Positions 17,074-25,376 of a stretch of DNA of 64,000 bases are shown here, one piece after another (the first letter of the stretch is position 1; every line of letters starts with the position of its first letter). This DNA is from Giardia muris. Taxonomy: Eukaryota; Fornicata; Diplomonadida; Hexamitidae. The notes beneath the pieces are model-generated. The model was not told where the DNA came from, made no database searches, and saw nothing but the letters and a program-made list of their open reading frames with translations. The stretch is taken from the NCBI GenBank assembly GCA_006247105.1, contig CM016927.1, positions 1,054,001-1,118,000 of the forward strand. The letters are read 5' to 3'. A program made the translations under genes and the position numbers.

Positions 17074-19599
17074 ATGTCGCGCCAAGTCTCAAGCGCCGAG
17101 CTCGATTACGCCTGCAAGTACGTCGGGATCCGCCGGGACAAGGTCTCCCGCGACACGATTCACACCTTGACAGCGCTCATGCTCGAGCCCGCCATCGAGA
17201 GCCGGGCCTTCCTCGTCGTCGTCAGTGACCGCGAACTGCACGAACTTGGGCCTGACGACGCCCACCTCTTCACTGAGGCGCAGCAGAATAAGCCGATACT
17301 CGGGGCGAGCTTTGCCGCCGTAGCCGCCGCCGCGTTGATCACCCCTGAGACCGTCTCTCATTTCCATGGCTCAGACGTCATTCCAGCCCTCGTGCATGTC
17401 CTCTCGTACGGTCTGCCCTTCGGTCAATACTATGCCATTGTGGCGCTCCATGAGCTTCTTACTGTTTCCCCCCGTGCCTCGAAGGAAGATCTTGCCCGTC
17501 AGTACTTGAACCGAGGAATACTTGGAGGGCTTCTCGATTGCTGTGATAGTCTGAGCTCCAATTGGCAGCTCGATGCCGGCTCAGCATTAATCAAGGCAGT
17601 CTTCGATGTCTTGACCGGAGAGGCATGTATCTTTGCAGACTCTTGTGACCCTCTCGTCGCCTCGTTGGTTAGCGAGAGCACCGCCCTCGCCGTCCTCTCT
17701 TTCCTCACGCGTCGCCTTCATGATACGGCGTGGCTTACAGGGATTCCAAGCTTGGATCAAACCGCCTCGGGCTCGAACAACTTCGCGATCGTCTCCCGTG
17801 CCTTACTCGCGGTCTTGCGCCTTCCAGTCTTCCGCACGTGCATCGAGAAGGCCCGCACCCTTTTCACAGTGGCCTCGATCCTCTCCGCCAGCGAGGCCTC
17901 AGATATTGGGATTTCATCCCTGCATACCCTACTCATTCTTGAGATTACACTGCTATGCATGACTCCAATAACCAGCGAGTTGTCCCTGAAAAGCCAGGCG
18001 GTCCTCGACTCTGTGGATATTTCCTCTCTCCTTGTTTTCGATTTCTTCGGAGCGATCGCGAGGCTTCTCGTCCCCAGCGACCTCGCTTTAACACGGCAGG
18101 TCCTCATGTGCTTCACTCTGATCAGCCGGAATTCCCTCTTCCGTGTCAACTGCATTAACAGCCTCGCACCAGGGCAGAACACCCTCACACTCCTGACGAT
18201 CACACAGCAGGTTCTGGCCTCCGATGAGTGCTGCAAAGACCTCGAGGTGATCCAGCTCTTGCTCTCGATGCTGGCGGGCTTTTGCACCAATAAGCAGTTC
18301 CGGGCCTTCCTGTATTCCGACTCGGAGACGATCGGGCAGATCGCGAAGGTTGTCGCGGACGTCCTCGAGCAAGCGCGAGTGCTTCCTACTGAGCTAGCCG
18401 CCTCGATGTTGAAGAGTAGCACCGCGTCTGTCTTGAAGCTGACAAGCCATGACCATCTCGGGAAGACGGCGACGAGCCTCGTCCAGGCACTTGAGCAATC
18501 ACGTGACATCATGACGATCTCCCAGGGGACATTGGGTCTCACAGACACGGTCTCCGTCGTCACTGCCGGTTTACGCGCCTCACGGGTGGCCCAGGCCCTT
18601 GGTGCGAGCACAAGCTCTCTTTCAAGCTCGATGGGTGGGAGCTCGGTTAGTGCCATATATTCTCAAGTGACGAGGGCTCCGGCGCTTGCAGACTTGGGGA
18701 TCAACCCCTTCCATGACCACTTCCGGGTCTTTGCCGCCATTTCCGAGCTCCTCTCGATTGTCTGCGTTGACTATGGGACCCTCATCGACTTCCGTCAGGT
18801 CAACTTCTATAACCCTCGCGACTCGATGAATGCGGCTCTTCAGGATCATGCACACGTCCTCCTCGACACATTCCTCCCGCTTCTGCTCTCGATCGGCGAG
18901 TTCCTGCGGCGGTTTGTCGCCGAGTCGATTGACTTCCTAATGGATCCGATAGTCGAGACGGTTCTTGGTGCGACCTATGAATTGAGTCAATTGGACATCG
19001 CTCTAATCCCGTTCTTATCGGGCCAGACCGATCTAGCACTCCTTCGGAACAAGTTCCGGATCTGTACTGGGAAGCGTGTCCCAGTTCTGACTGAGCTCGA
19101 GGTGAAGGTGCTTCGTCTCCTGGTACTCTTCTCTCGTAATCCTCGCGTCGTCTCCCTGGCCGCCTTTGCGTGTGCCCTGATGCGGAAGAACGGTGTTTGC
19201 TTATCTGTCCTCGACACGGTAGAGACCGTCACTAACGTGAAGTGGGCGATCGACCAACTACGCCAGCATGTCAGTCGGATATGCGCGAGCGGGGACGTTG
19301 ACTTCTTTAAGCGAGCGTCGGCTGGCCCTGTTTGTGACATCACTGCCGAATTAGCGTCATTACTTGCCGGGATGGCTGTTGATGATCCGACACTTGTCCC
19401 AGTGGACACCGCCGTTTCTCTTTTACAACTCTGGCGAACCCTATCGAAGGCCAACCCCGAGGAGATGGAGTTCGTCTTCGGGTCTGTTAGCCAGCTTCTA
19501 AAGGCGTGGCCCGAGGCGAAGCGAGGGATGTTACGTGGGAAGATGCATGATAAGGGCTTAGAGATCCTGGCGAATAGTGTCTGGAAGCCTGACGCATGA
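17074..19599 (+). CDS. Hypothetical helical-repeat protein (841 aa)
   Basis: Unrecognised by family. The sequence is an almost continuous series of amphipathic helices rich in Leu, Ala and Ser, such as VIPALVHVLSYGLPFGQYYA and DLEVIQLLLSMLAGFC, typical of armadillo/HEAT-like solenoids. There is no signal peptide, no convincing membrane span and no zinc motif. I start at ATG 17074 (MSRQVSSAELDYACKYVG) because it follows 'ccctaaaaag'; the longer frame starting at 17023 lacks such a signal. Candidates include nuclear-transport, trafficking or axonemal solenoids, but I cannot choose. An AGTGAAG poly(A)-like signal lies 26 bp after the stop. Confidence 0.8.
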   Translation: MSRQVSSAELDYACKYVGIRRDKVSRDTIHTLTALMLEPAIESRAFLVVVSDRELHELGPDDAHLFTEAQQNKPILGASFAAVAAAALITPETVSHFHGSDVIPALVHVLSYGLPFGQYYAIVALHELLTVSPRASKEDLARQYLNRGILGGLLDCCDSLSSNWQLDAGSALIKAVFDVLTGEACIFADSCDPLVASLVSESTALAVLSFLTRRLHDTAWLTGIPSLDQTASGSNNFAIVSRALLAVLRLPVFRTCIEKARTLFTVASILSASEASDIGISSLHTLLILEITLLCMTPITSELSLKSQAVLDSVDISSLLVFDFFGAIARLLVPSDLALTRQVLMCFTLISRNSLFRVNCINSLAPGQNTLTLLTITQQVLASDECCKDLEVIQLLLSMLAGFCTNKQFRAFLYSDSETIGQIAKVVADVLEQARVLPTELAASMLKSSTASVLKLTSHDHLGKTATSLVQALEQSRDIMTISQGTLGLTDTVSVVTAGLRASRVAQALGASTSSLSSSMGGSSVSAIYSQVTRAPALADLGINPFHDHFRVFAAISELLSIVCVDYGTLIDFRQVNFYNPRDSMNAALQDHAHVLLDTFLPLLLSIGEFLRRFVAESIDFLMDPIVETVLGATYELSQLDIALIPFLSGQTDLALLRNKFRICTGKRVPVLTELEVKVLRLLVLFSRNPRVVSLAAFACALMRKNGVCLSVLDTVETVTNVKWAIDQLRQHVSRICASGDVDFFKRASAGPVCDITAELASLLAGMAVDDPTLVPVDTAVSLLQLWRTLSKANPEEMEFVFGSVSQLLKAWPEAKRGMLRGKMHDKGLEILANSVWKPDA

Positions 19600-19624
19600 C
19601 CCACGGACCCCGACTCCTGGAAGT

Positions 19625-19631
19625 AGTGAAG
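19625..19631 (+). terminator. Putative poly(A) signal AGTGAAG
   Basis: 26 bp after the stop of the helical 841-aa gene; matches AGTRAA. Confidence 0.45.
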
Positions 19632-19679
19632 CAAGCATGACAGTTTACCCCGAGTGATGTACGGAGGGGGTTACGGAAG

Positions 19680-20471
19680 TTATCCTTCAAGGCCGTAGAG
19701 CACATGAAGCAATTCCTTACGCGGAGCGCCGCGAGCCGCCCGTAGGCACTGATATACCTTCATGGTGACAAGGGCGTCGCTTCCAGCTTGATGTTGAGTC
19801 CCCAAGCGTTCAACAAGACATTCCGTGGCTAGGTTTGCTAGAGAGCTCGACCAGGAGTAGCAGACCTTGATGTCACACAACGGGCCAGGAAACATCCGAG
19901 CTAACAAGGAGTTGAATTCTAAGGGTGTCGTTGGGAGGTCTGTGCAGAGGACCGTGCTGATCAAGTAACCGAAGTCGTAGGACCCATGGAAGCACACATA
20001 TGTGAGGTCGCTGTTATATAGAAGCCCACTAGCAAGGTATTCATAGGAGAATACGACCGGGTGTATCCCTTCTCGCCGGTTGCGCTCAAAGTCTAGCCCG
20101 TGCTCCTTCAGCAGCGCTATGGAGCCCTGAATCGATATGTCTTTCTCTGTATCAAAGAGCAGGTTGAACTGCCAGGAAGCGTGAGGGGTGGGAAACTCTC
20201 CCTGGTGATTAGCCAGCGTTATTCCGAACTGGATCAGCTTCATAGAGTCCACGTTGAGTCTGAACCGCGCGTATGCCGACGAGTAGCTCGAGAGGAGGGG
20301 CCTCGCCGCAAGGAGCGCTAGCCGGTCTGTGTCATTGAAGGATCCGGGGAACTCCGTATCTATGGCCACGACGGGGTACTTCGGGAGGAGGCGGCGGATC
20401 TCCCGGAACGCCGCGCTTACGTCCCCCGCGTAGACGTCCTTGATGGCCGACTCCGATGGGGTATCGGTCAT
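19680..20471 (-). CDS. CAF1: CCR4-NOT deadenylase subunit CAF1/POP2
   Basis: A 263-aa DEDD-type 3'-5' exoribonuclease. Exonuclease motif I is VVAIDTEFPG (Asp-x-Glu near residues 38-40), motif II is YVCFHGSYDFGYLI with the third acid, and the last acid lies in QHQAGSDALVT. FRLNVDSMKLIQFGITLAN is typical of the CAF1 family. It shortens mRNA poly(A) tails as part of CCR4-NOT. The length is slightly below the human paralogues (285 aa). The start at 20471 is preceded by an A-rich stretch on its strand (taaagcaaa), which is also the 3' end of the upstream ankyrin-RING gene 6 bp away. Confidence 0.92.
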   Translation of the reverse strand: MTDTPSESAIKDVYAGDVSAAFREIRRLLPKYPVVAIDTEFPGSFNDTDRLALLAARPLLSSYSSAYARFRLNVDSMKLIQFGITLANHQGEFPTPHASWQFNLLFDTEKDISIQGSIALLKEHGLDFERNRREGIHPVVFSYEYLASGLLYNSDLTYVCFHGSYDFGYLISTVLCTDLPTTPLEFNSLLARMFPGPLCDIKVCYSWSSSLANLATECLVERLGTQHQAGSDALVTMKVYQCLRAARGAPRKELLHVLYGLEG

Positions 20472-20477
20472 TTTGCT

Positions 20478-21644
20478 TTATTCAGGTAACACCTCCATGG
20501 AGCCAGTGAAGGGCCTACGACAGAGCGGACAGACCTGGAAGAGGGTGGAGTAGCAGGCGGTGCAGGCGCAGAGGTGTGCGCATGGAAGGAGGACGCGCGT
20601 GGACGCCTCGGTGGTACACCTGTAACAGGGCGCTTCTGGATAGGGGATATCACAAAAGGCAAGGATATGGTCTGGGATGTGGACGTGATCCACCGTTATA
20701 GCTTCGTGGGGCAACAAGAGGGTATCTAGAACGTGCTCTATAAGAATATTAACAAAGGTTCCAAAGGGTGCTGCTTTCCCCGCGAAGTGTACGTCCAGCT
20801 CATAGAGGACGTCATCCGCTGTCGTCGTGCATGGCCAGATCCTTGAGTCCCCACGCTCGGAGAAGCAATAGATACAGCATAAGGCACGAAGAAGTGCACT
20901 CCTTCTCAACTTACAAATCAAGTCCATATCCTGTGGATTATTCAAGATGTTCAAATAGGTGAGCTCTCCAGAGATGGCTCTCAAGCATTCCAATTGATGA
21001 TGCTGATAGGCTTTATGTGATGCCAACTCTTCCTTGTTATCACGCGCTCCACCAAGAGAGGTACCCAATAGCCACTGTGCACCTTCGACATATCCTGTGG
21101 AGGCGGCATGCATCAAGGCCGTCTCCCCCAATAAGTTCCGTATTGAAGAAAGGATTGGGAAGAGATACTTGATGCATCTCAGGGACCTTCCACGCACCGC
21201 CCAATTGAGTGCGGTATCACCCCTCTCGTCGGAATAAAGGAGTTCAACGGTAGGGAGTGATTGCAATAGCAAGGGCATATCGTATTCTGCAGCCCACATG
21301 GCCAAAGTCTTCGCCAAGCCCGTAAAATAACACCTAGGCACCGTAGGGAGCAGAAGGAGCGCCCCTTCTTCGAAGCGATGCCGGATCGCGTGCAGAATTG
21401 GTGGGTTCTGATCATTGTCGCAAACCTCATACTCCGCCGTTAATCTCTTAACGATTTGAAGATGCTTTCCAATGATAGCATAAATGAGGGCGGTATACCC
21501 CTCAATGCTTTTCATCCCTTGCTCGACCAAAAGGACATCGGCAAGGAGTTCTTCATGTTGATTTGCATTATGCATCAGAGCTGTCATCCCATTCGAGTCT
21601 GTCATCTGTAGCTCGTTTGTCAAGTATCCAATTAGCCCTGTCAT
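20478..21644 (-). CDS. Ankyrin-repeat RING-finger protein, putative E3 ubiquitin ligase
   Basis: A 388-aa protein. Residues 1-200 carry degenerate ankyrin repeats (GMTALMHNA, GYTALIYAI, GDTALNWAV, GETALMHAA). A middle region of about 140 residues has no assignment. The last 50 residues form a C3HC4 RING: CYRC, then CAHLCACTAC, then CPLC. The domain order suggests that ankyrin repeats select a substrate while the RING recruits an E2. I keep the first ATG (21644), though the N-terminal repeat looks incomplete, so a start could have been missed. It lies immediately upstream of CAF1 on the same strand with a 6-bp gap. Confidence 0.85.
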   Translation of the reverse strand: MTGLIGYLTNELQMTDSNGMTALMHNANQHEELLADVLLVEQGMKSIEGYTALIYAIIGKHLQIVKRLTAEYEVCDNDQNPPILHAIRHRFEEGALLLLPTVPRCYFTGLAKTLAMWAAEYDMPLLLQSLPTVELLYSDERGDTALNWAVRGRSLRCIKYLFPILSSIRNLLGETALMHAASTGYVEGAQWLLGTSLGGARDNKEELASHKAYQHHQLECLRAISGELTYLNILNNPQDMDLICKLRRSALLRALCCIYCFSERGDSRIWPCTTTADDVLYELDVHFAGKAAPFGTFVNILIEHVLDTLLLPHEAITVDHVHIPDHILAFCDIPYPEAPCYRCTTEASTRVLLPCAHLCACTACYSTLFQVCPLCRRPFTGSMEVLPE

Positions 21645-21707
21645 CCTACGTTGGACGGCGCGGATGAGATTTGTCCCACTAGTGCTCGGCCGAATTTATT
21701 TTTAGCG
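21645..21707. promoter_or_regulatory. Divergent spacer, A/T-rich on the plus side
   Basis: 63 bp between the ankyrin-RING gene and a small membrane protein. 'aatttatttttagcg' immediately precedes the plus-strand ATG at 21708 and is the best promoter candidate. Confidence 0.45.
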
Positions 21708-22232
21708 ATGGGTTTTGTCAAAGGGGTTCTGCACATCTTATCCGCGTGCTACCAAGTCATATGCTTGGGCACGGTCTGTGGCCTGCTGATCCTCCTGTTC
21801 TTCATGTATGGGCGTCGACAAGCACTTAAACGAGCGCTTGATACCGCGATTCACATTACCAGATTGCCGGTCCATAACTCATCCTTCATCGTCTTCAACC
21901 CACAATTGACAAGGCCCTTTTATCTACGCGGCTTTTTGAAGACGTGGGACTTAGGTGGACGTCAATTGGAAGTGATCTCGACTCCGCATCAGCCAAGCGT
22001 GTATGCGAGCTGGTATGATGGGCACCTGTTCTCCGAATGGATCGGGACGACCGACACGAAGGCCTTGGAGATCGTCTGTGACCCCTCTTGCAACTCCCCC
22101 GAGAACTATTATCTTCTCTCCCCCTATCTGACTTCCATTCCATATCTCGAACGTAGTATCAAGCATATGAACACACTATTGCTCTCGCTAGCAACGGTCT
22201 CGTTCCTGCTTCTGCTGAGGACAAGGAGATAG
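21708..22232 (+). CDS. Hypothetical small membrane protein (174 aa)
   Basis: An unknown protein with two likely membrane segments: residues about 8-33 (a hydrophobic run including CLGTVCGLLILLFFMYG, followed by RRQALKR) and about 155-170 (LLLSLATVSFLLLL, followed by RTRR). The roughly 120-residue stretch between is soluble in character. The hairpin topology, with basic clusters after each span, suggests both termini face the same side. The start at 21708 follows a strong A/T tract; a frame beginning 57 bp earlier lacks one. The stop is followed by TGTAAAT, similar to the poly(A) signal. No family is recognised. Confidence 0.7.
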   Translation: MGFVKGVLHILSACYQVICLGTVCGLLILLFFMYGRRQALKRALDTAIHITRLPVHNSSFIVFNPQLTRPFYLRGFLKTWDLGGRQLEVISTPHQPSVYASWYDGHLFSEWIGTTDTKALEIVCDPSCNSPENYYLLSPYLTSIPYLERSIKHMNTLLLSLATVSFLLLLRTRR

Positions 22233-22282
22233 GATGATAGGGTGTAAATCCTTCCTACGTTTACATCCCTACGAGCAGCCAA

Positions 22283-23029
22283 TCAATCAAGCTTATCTGG
22301 GTCATCCTCATCGCATTCCTCCACCTGGTCCATCTTCGACACCATATCCTTCGGTAGGACGCACGAGGCGAAGGCTTTGATCAAGCTCTGCATGGCAGAA
22401 ATAATCGTCATTGGGTCCTGCTGGTCGAACTTACTCTCAGGAAGAGTCGGAATCAACATCATGCATATCGAATAGAACTTCGAGAAGACTTCGTTGATGA
22501 CGGTCCAGATCGTCTGCCACTCCTTGATCGCCGCCTCCTGCGACTTGAGTAATGCCTCGGTCTCAGCATTCATCCCACCCTTCGCGCCATTCTTCGCCAA
22601 GGAGTCGAGCATCATGGCCTGGCTCGATAGCTCCTGGCTCAAGGCCTGAAGCGCGCGCGCCTTGTTGTCGAGATGGTCTGTCTTTCGGCTAAGTTCCTCC
22701 TCCATCTTCTTCAATGTCTTTTCGCGCTCGATCAAAGAGGCCTCGGTGGCGCTCCCGCTCCCGCCGCCCAGCTTCGCCTCGATGCTCTCCAGACGGTCAA
22801 GGATATTCGAAACGACGGTCTGGTCGATCCCGGAGACGGACGAGGTACGAGTTCCGAAGAAACGCGGTCCATGAATCCTGGAGTTGCCGAGGCGGACGAT
22901 CGCGTTCTGAGGCTCCTCGCGCTCGTCCTCAGGCGGGTACATGTACGGGTATGCGGGCGGGAAGCCGTAGGGCGGGGGGTACCCATAGGGATTGAAGGGG
23001 AGCATGAAATTTATCCCGTTTACCATCAT
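22283..23029 (-). CDS. Hypothetical coiled-coil protein with Pro/Tyr-rich N-terminus (248 aa)
   Basis: Begins MMVNGINFMLPFNPYGYPP. The first 35 residues are rich in Pro, Tyr and Phe (PYGFPPAYPYMYPPE). Residues about 75-170 form a coiled coil (DRLESIEAKL, then EREKTLKKMEEELSRKTDHL), and the C-terminal part is helical with an acidic tail (EECDEDDPDKLD). The ATG at 23029 (or the adjacent one at 23026) is preferred to a longer frame. I do not recognise a family. It diverges from RNase P p30 across about 100 bp. Confidence 0.72.
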   Translation of the reverse strand: MMVNGINFMLPFNPYGYPPPYGFPPAYPYMYPPEDEREEPQNAIVRLGNSRIHGPRFFGTRTSSVSGIDQTVVSNILDRLESIEAKLGGGSGSATEASLIEREKTLKKMEEELSRKTDHLDNKARALQALSQELSSQAMMLDSLAKNGAKGGMNAETEALLKSQEAAIKEWQTIWTVINEVFSKFYSICMMLIPTLPESKFDQQDPMTIISAMQSLIKAFASCVLPKDMVSKMDQVEECDEDDPDKLD

Positions 23030-23131
23030 ATCGTCGCACGATGTTAAGGAAGAAGGAAGATGACGGGAGGCTTGGAGCTCGTTGGGGCATACCCCCCGTT
23101 CGCCTTGGGATGGAAGAAAAGAAAGAAACAG

Positions 23132-23926
23132 ATGGACCTCTGTGTCCCACATGGCCCCGAAATGATGGAAACACTCACCCGATTGTGGCGACTCGGTTAC
23201 TATTGCGTCGCCATCGAGACCGCAATCGCAGACGTGGCCACTCCCCCACCGCCCGGGAGATATACCTTCCCTTCCAACCCTCGAGCACTTCGCGCGTCGA
23301 CAAACCCGGTACTATTGGAAAGCGAGTACGAGTTGACTTGCCTCTCGCGGCTGACCCTGGTGATGAGTGGGAGCACACGCATTCACCCTATTGCACAACG
23401 ATATGATATCCTTGCCATGCGCGTCAGTACGGAGACACAATTGAAGTATGCGCTGAGCCAGCCAATCGACGTCGTGCAAGTCCCATCCACGGTCACCTTT
23501 CGACTGACACATGCGCTCATGCGTCAACTTCGAGAAAGTGGGATTACAATGGAACTTTTATACCCAGATACCCCGGACGAGGACGCCGGTAACACACGTC
23601 TCGCCTTCCACATCAACCGTTGTGGCCGTACAATAGGGGCCCTGATATCTCGGGGCAAAGGGCTTCCACCCCTTCGGTTACGAGAATACCTTTGCAGTCA
23701 CCTGAAGATGTGCAAGATGTCAGTCATCCAGCAGAACGAGGAGCGTGTCCTGAGCCGGGCGGCCGCTAGGCGCTTCCGGCTGAATCACTCTTACGCCCTT
23801 CTCGACGTCCCAAAAAATGCAGCTGACCGGACGCTTCGAAAGAGTCCCTCCGCCAGCGCATTACAAGACCGTGACGGCGGACACGCCCCCGCCGCCGATG
23901 GAGGACGTCGAGACCCTCCCACGTGA
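23132..23926 (+). CDS. RPP30: Ribonuclease P/MRP protein subunit p30 (Rpp30/Rpp1)
   Basis: A 264-aa protein of the Rpp30 family, which has a PHP-like TIM-barrel fold. It starts MDLCVPHG, where the family has its first beta strand, then WRLGYYCVAIET, LTLVMSGSTRIHPIAQRYDILAMRV, IDVVQVPSTVTFRL (the DVV block) and LREYLCSHLKMCKMSVI. It is a core protein of the tRNA 5'-processing and rRNA-processing ribonucleoproteins. The ATG at 23132 follows 'agaaaagaaagaaacag', supporting this start over the ORF opening at 23060. The domain is complete near residue 230. The remaining residues are low-complexity and read through the start region of the next gene in another frame, an overlap of 110 bp. Confidence 0.88.
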   Translation: MDLCVPHGPEMMETLTRLWRLGYYCVAIETAIADVATPPPPGRYTFPSNPRALRASTNPVLLESEYELTCLSRLTLVMSGSTRIHPIAQRYDILAMRVSTETQLKYALSQPIDVVQVPSTVTFRLTHALMRQLRESGITMELLYPDTPDEDAGNTRLAFHINRCGRTIGALISRGKGLPPLRLREYLCSHLKMCKMSVIQQNEERVLSRAAARRFRLNHSYALLDVPKNAADRTLRKSPSASALQDRDGGHAPAADGGRRDPPT

Positions 23927-24374
23927 CGACGAGGTCCTGAACGTCCTTAGGCTCTCCATTGATGACATGCGAGCTCAAGTGGGTGACCCCGAGGAACTAC
24001 GGGACTCGTTCATTGACGAGGCCGAGGCGTACCTGGTCGAGCTCTTGCTGTGCATCGACGTCCCCCTTCATACGAAACGGGCCAGCGTCGAGTTCCAGAA
24101 GCTTTCCTCAACGGCATGTCAATCCAAGCTATGCCAAAAGATCGACCTTCTTCGACGCATTCAGGGCGCGAACGAGGTCGTAAACACGTTGCGAGGAGTG
24201 ATAGAGCGGAAACGAAGGACGTCTCAACTGCTTCGGGAGCAACGAAGACGGATTCTTGAAGAATTCGATACAATAGACCGGTCTTTTGATGACTCGGAGC
24301 TACCCGAACGCCTTCCAACGGTAAGAGACGAGGGGGATAAGGGAAGCAAAGGAGATGAGGTGAAAATGCCCTAG
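23817..24374 (+). CDS. Hypothetical coiled-coil protein (185 aa)
   Basis: Starts at an ATG preceded by six A residues, which is why I accept it although it lies inside the 3' end of the p30 frame. A later in-frame ATG at 23898 is the alternative. Residues 25-110 are mixed helices (DEVLNVLRLSIDDMRAQ, SFIDEAEAYLVELLL). Residues 115-160 form a basic coiled coil (VIERKRRTSQLLREQRRRI) and the C-terminus is charged. No domain is recognised. Its TAG stop overlaps the TAG of the convergent gene (CTAG at 24371-24374). Confidence 0.65.
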   Translation: MQLTGRFERVPPPAHYKTVTADTPPPPMEDVETLPRDDEVLNVLRLSIDDMRAQVGDPEELRDSFIDEAEAYLVELLLCIDVPLHTKRASVEFQKLSSTACQSKLCQKIDLLRRIQGANEVVNTLRGVIERKRRTSQLLREQRRRILEEFDTIDRSFDDSELPERLPTVRDEGDKGSKGDEVKMP

Positions 24375-24820
24375 GAGGATTGCAATCCGCATGCCTTTGC
24401 GATTAGTGACTTGATGAGGAGGGAGTTCCGCAAGCACTCCTGTTTTCGTGGGTTATAGAAACAGAGCAAGGAGTAGCCGACTTGATAGGAGTAAGCGGCA
24501 GCCAAGTGGGAGCCTTTAGACATCAGAATGATGGAATCACAGTCGAGATGGACCGAGGTTAAGAGGATTGCGCCTCTGAAGAGGGAGGAGATGTCATCGG
24601 GGAAGGAACTGAGCGGCAATACGATTGTGAACTGGGATTGGTTTTCAACGGGCTCCTTAGAGTTTTCCTTGTGGAACTCGTCAAGCCTGCTTGCTAGGGT
24701 AAGGACGAGGTCGAGAGCGATCGGGATCCTTTGCCCCACCTCGATGACCTGTCCTTCACATATGCAAGCAGTGAAGTACATCGATGGCTCTTGCATCATT
24801 CTGGCCACAATGTCACTCAT
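24371..24820 (-). CDS. Hypothetical protein (149 aa)
   Basis: Chosen start MSDIVARMMQEPSMYFTAC at 24820. A longer frame exists, but the region before 24820 on this strand reads 'aaaaaactcctat', a typical A/T tract. The resulting ATGAGTGA overlaps the stop of the upstream helix-hairpin-helix gene by 8 bp. The protein looks like a compact alpha/beta domain (VIEVGQRIPIALDLVL, FRGAILLTSVHLDCDSIIL) with a cysteine-containing C-terminus. I see no family, no membrane span and no repeat. Confidence 0.6.
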   Translation of the reverse strand: MSDIVARMMQEPSMYFTACICEGQVIEVGQRIPIALDLVLTLASRLDEFHKENSKEPVENQSQFTIVLPLSSFPDDISSLFRGAILLTSVHLDCDSIILMSKGSHLAAAYSYQVGYSLLCFYNPRKQECLRNSLLIKSLIAKACGLQSS

Positions 24821-25376
24821 ATAGGAGTTTTTTGAGCCTTCGGATGAGGTCATGGCCAAGGAGAGGCCGTAGCTCCTCTTCCCTCTCGAAGAGAGCCCTT
24901 CGAAAGGCGAGTAACGTCCCATATTGACGTCTCAACTTTCTCCCACGCTTGGTCCCGATCCCTGGGAGAGCCTCGAAGATATCCAGACGCTTCTGCGTCC
25001 GCATAACCCTTGGCGCACTAGCATGTGACAGGTCGAAGTGCGCTGTCGCAAGGACCACGAGTAAATCGATCACATTGCTGAAACTTCTGTAACCGAACAG
25101 CCATTTGCCTTGGAGAAGAGAATTGATAGGTGGCACTTGACCTTCAGGCCAGAAAATTACATGTGAATCGGTCCCGACTCCCATCTCCATCGTGACGTCT
25201 TGAGGGAGCATCAAAATACAACGGAGAGGCGTCCTCAACGTGTTTCGGATCGGAGAGATGATAATATGAGTCCCAGAACCCTCGAAACGATAGTTCGGAA
25301 AGGCAGACCTAAGCTCTTTCAACGAGGCTAGATCTGAGACGAGACCTTCTCCAAATAGAACCAGTACTTCATTCAT
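24813..25376 (-). CDS. Helix-hairpin-helix protein (187 aa)
   Basis: The C-terminal 65 residues contain a helix-hairpin-helix motif (LDIFEALPGIGTKRGRKL) and a second basic helical pair ending RRLKKLLYE, a DNA-binding arrangement. The N-terminal 110 residues are an alpha/beta region without catalytic residues that I can name. This order, an inactive nuclease-like fold followed by HhH, is reminiscent of ERCC1/FAAP24-type partners of XPF-family nucleases, but the resemblance is weak and I do not assign it. Its ATG overlaps the adaptin stop (ATGAATGA, 8 bp), and its own stop overlaps the next gene's ATG. Confidence 0.6.
   Translation of the reverse strand: MNEVLVLFGEGLVSDLASLKELRSAFPNYRFEGSGTHIIISPIRNTLRTPLRCILMLPQDVTMEMGVGTDSHVIFWPEGQVPPINSLLQGKWLFGYRSFSNVIDLLVVLATAHFDLSHASAPRVMRTQKRLDIFEALPGIGTKRGRKLRRQYGTLLAFRRALFEREEELRPLLGHDLIRRLKKLLYE

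Noticed and set aside
17757..18656. 299-codon minus-strand frame inside the helical 841-aa gene
   Set aside because: Antisense to a longer, well-formed ORF with a proper start signal; no recognisable motif.
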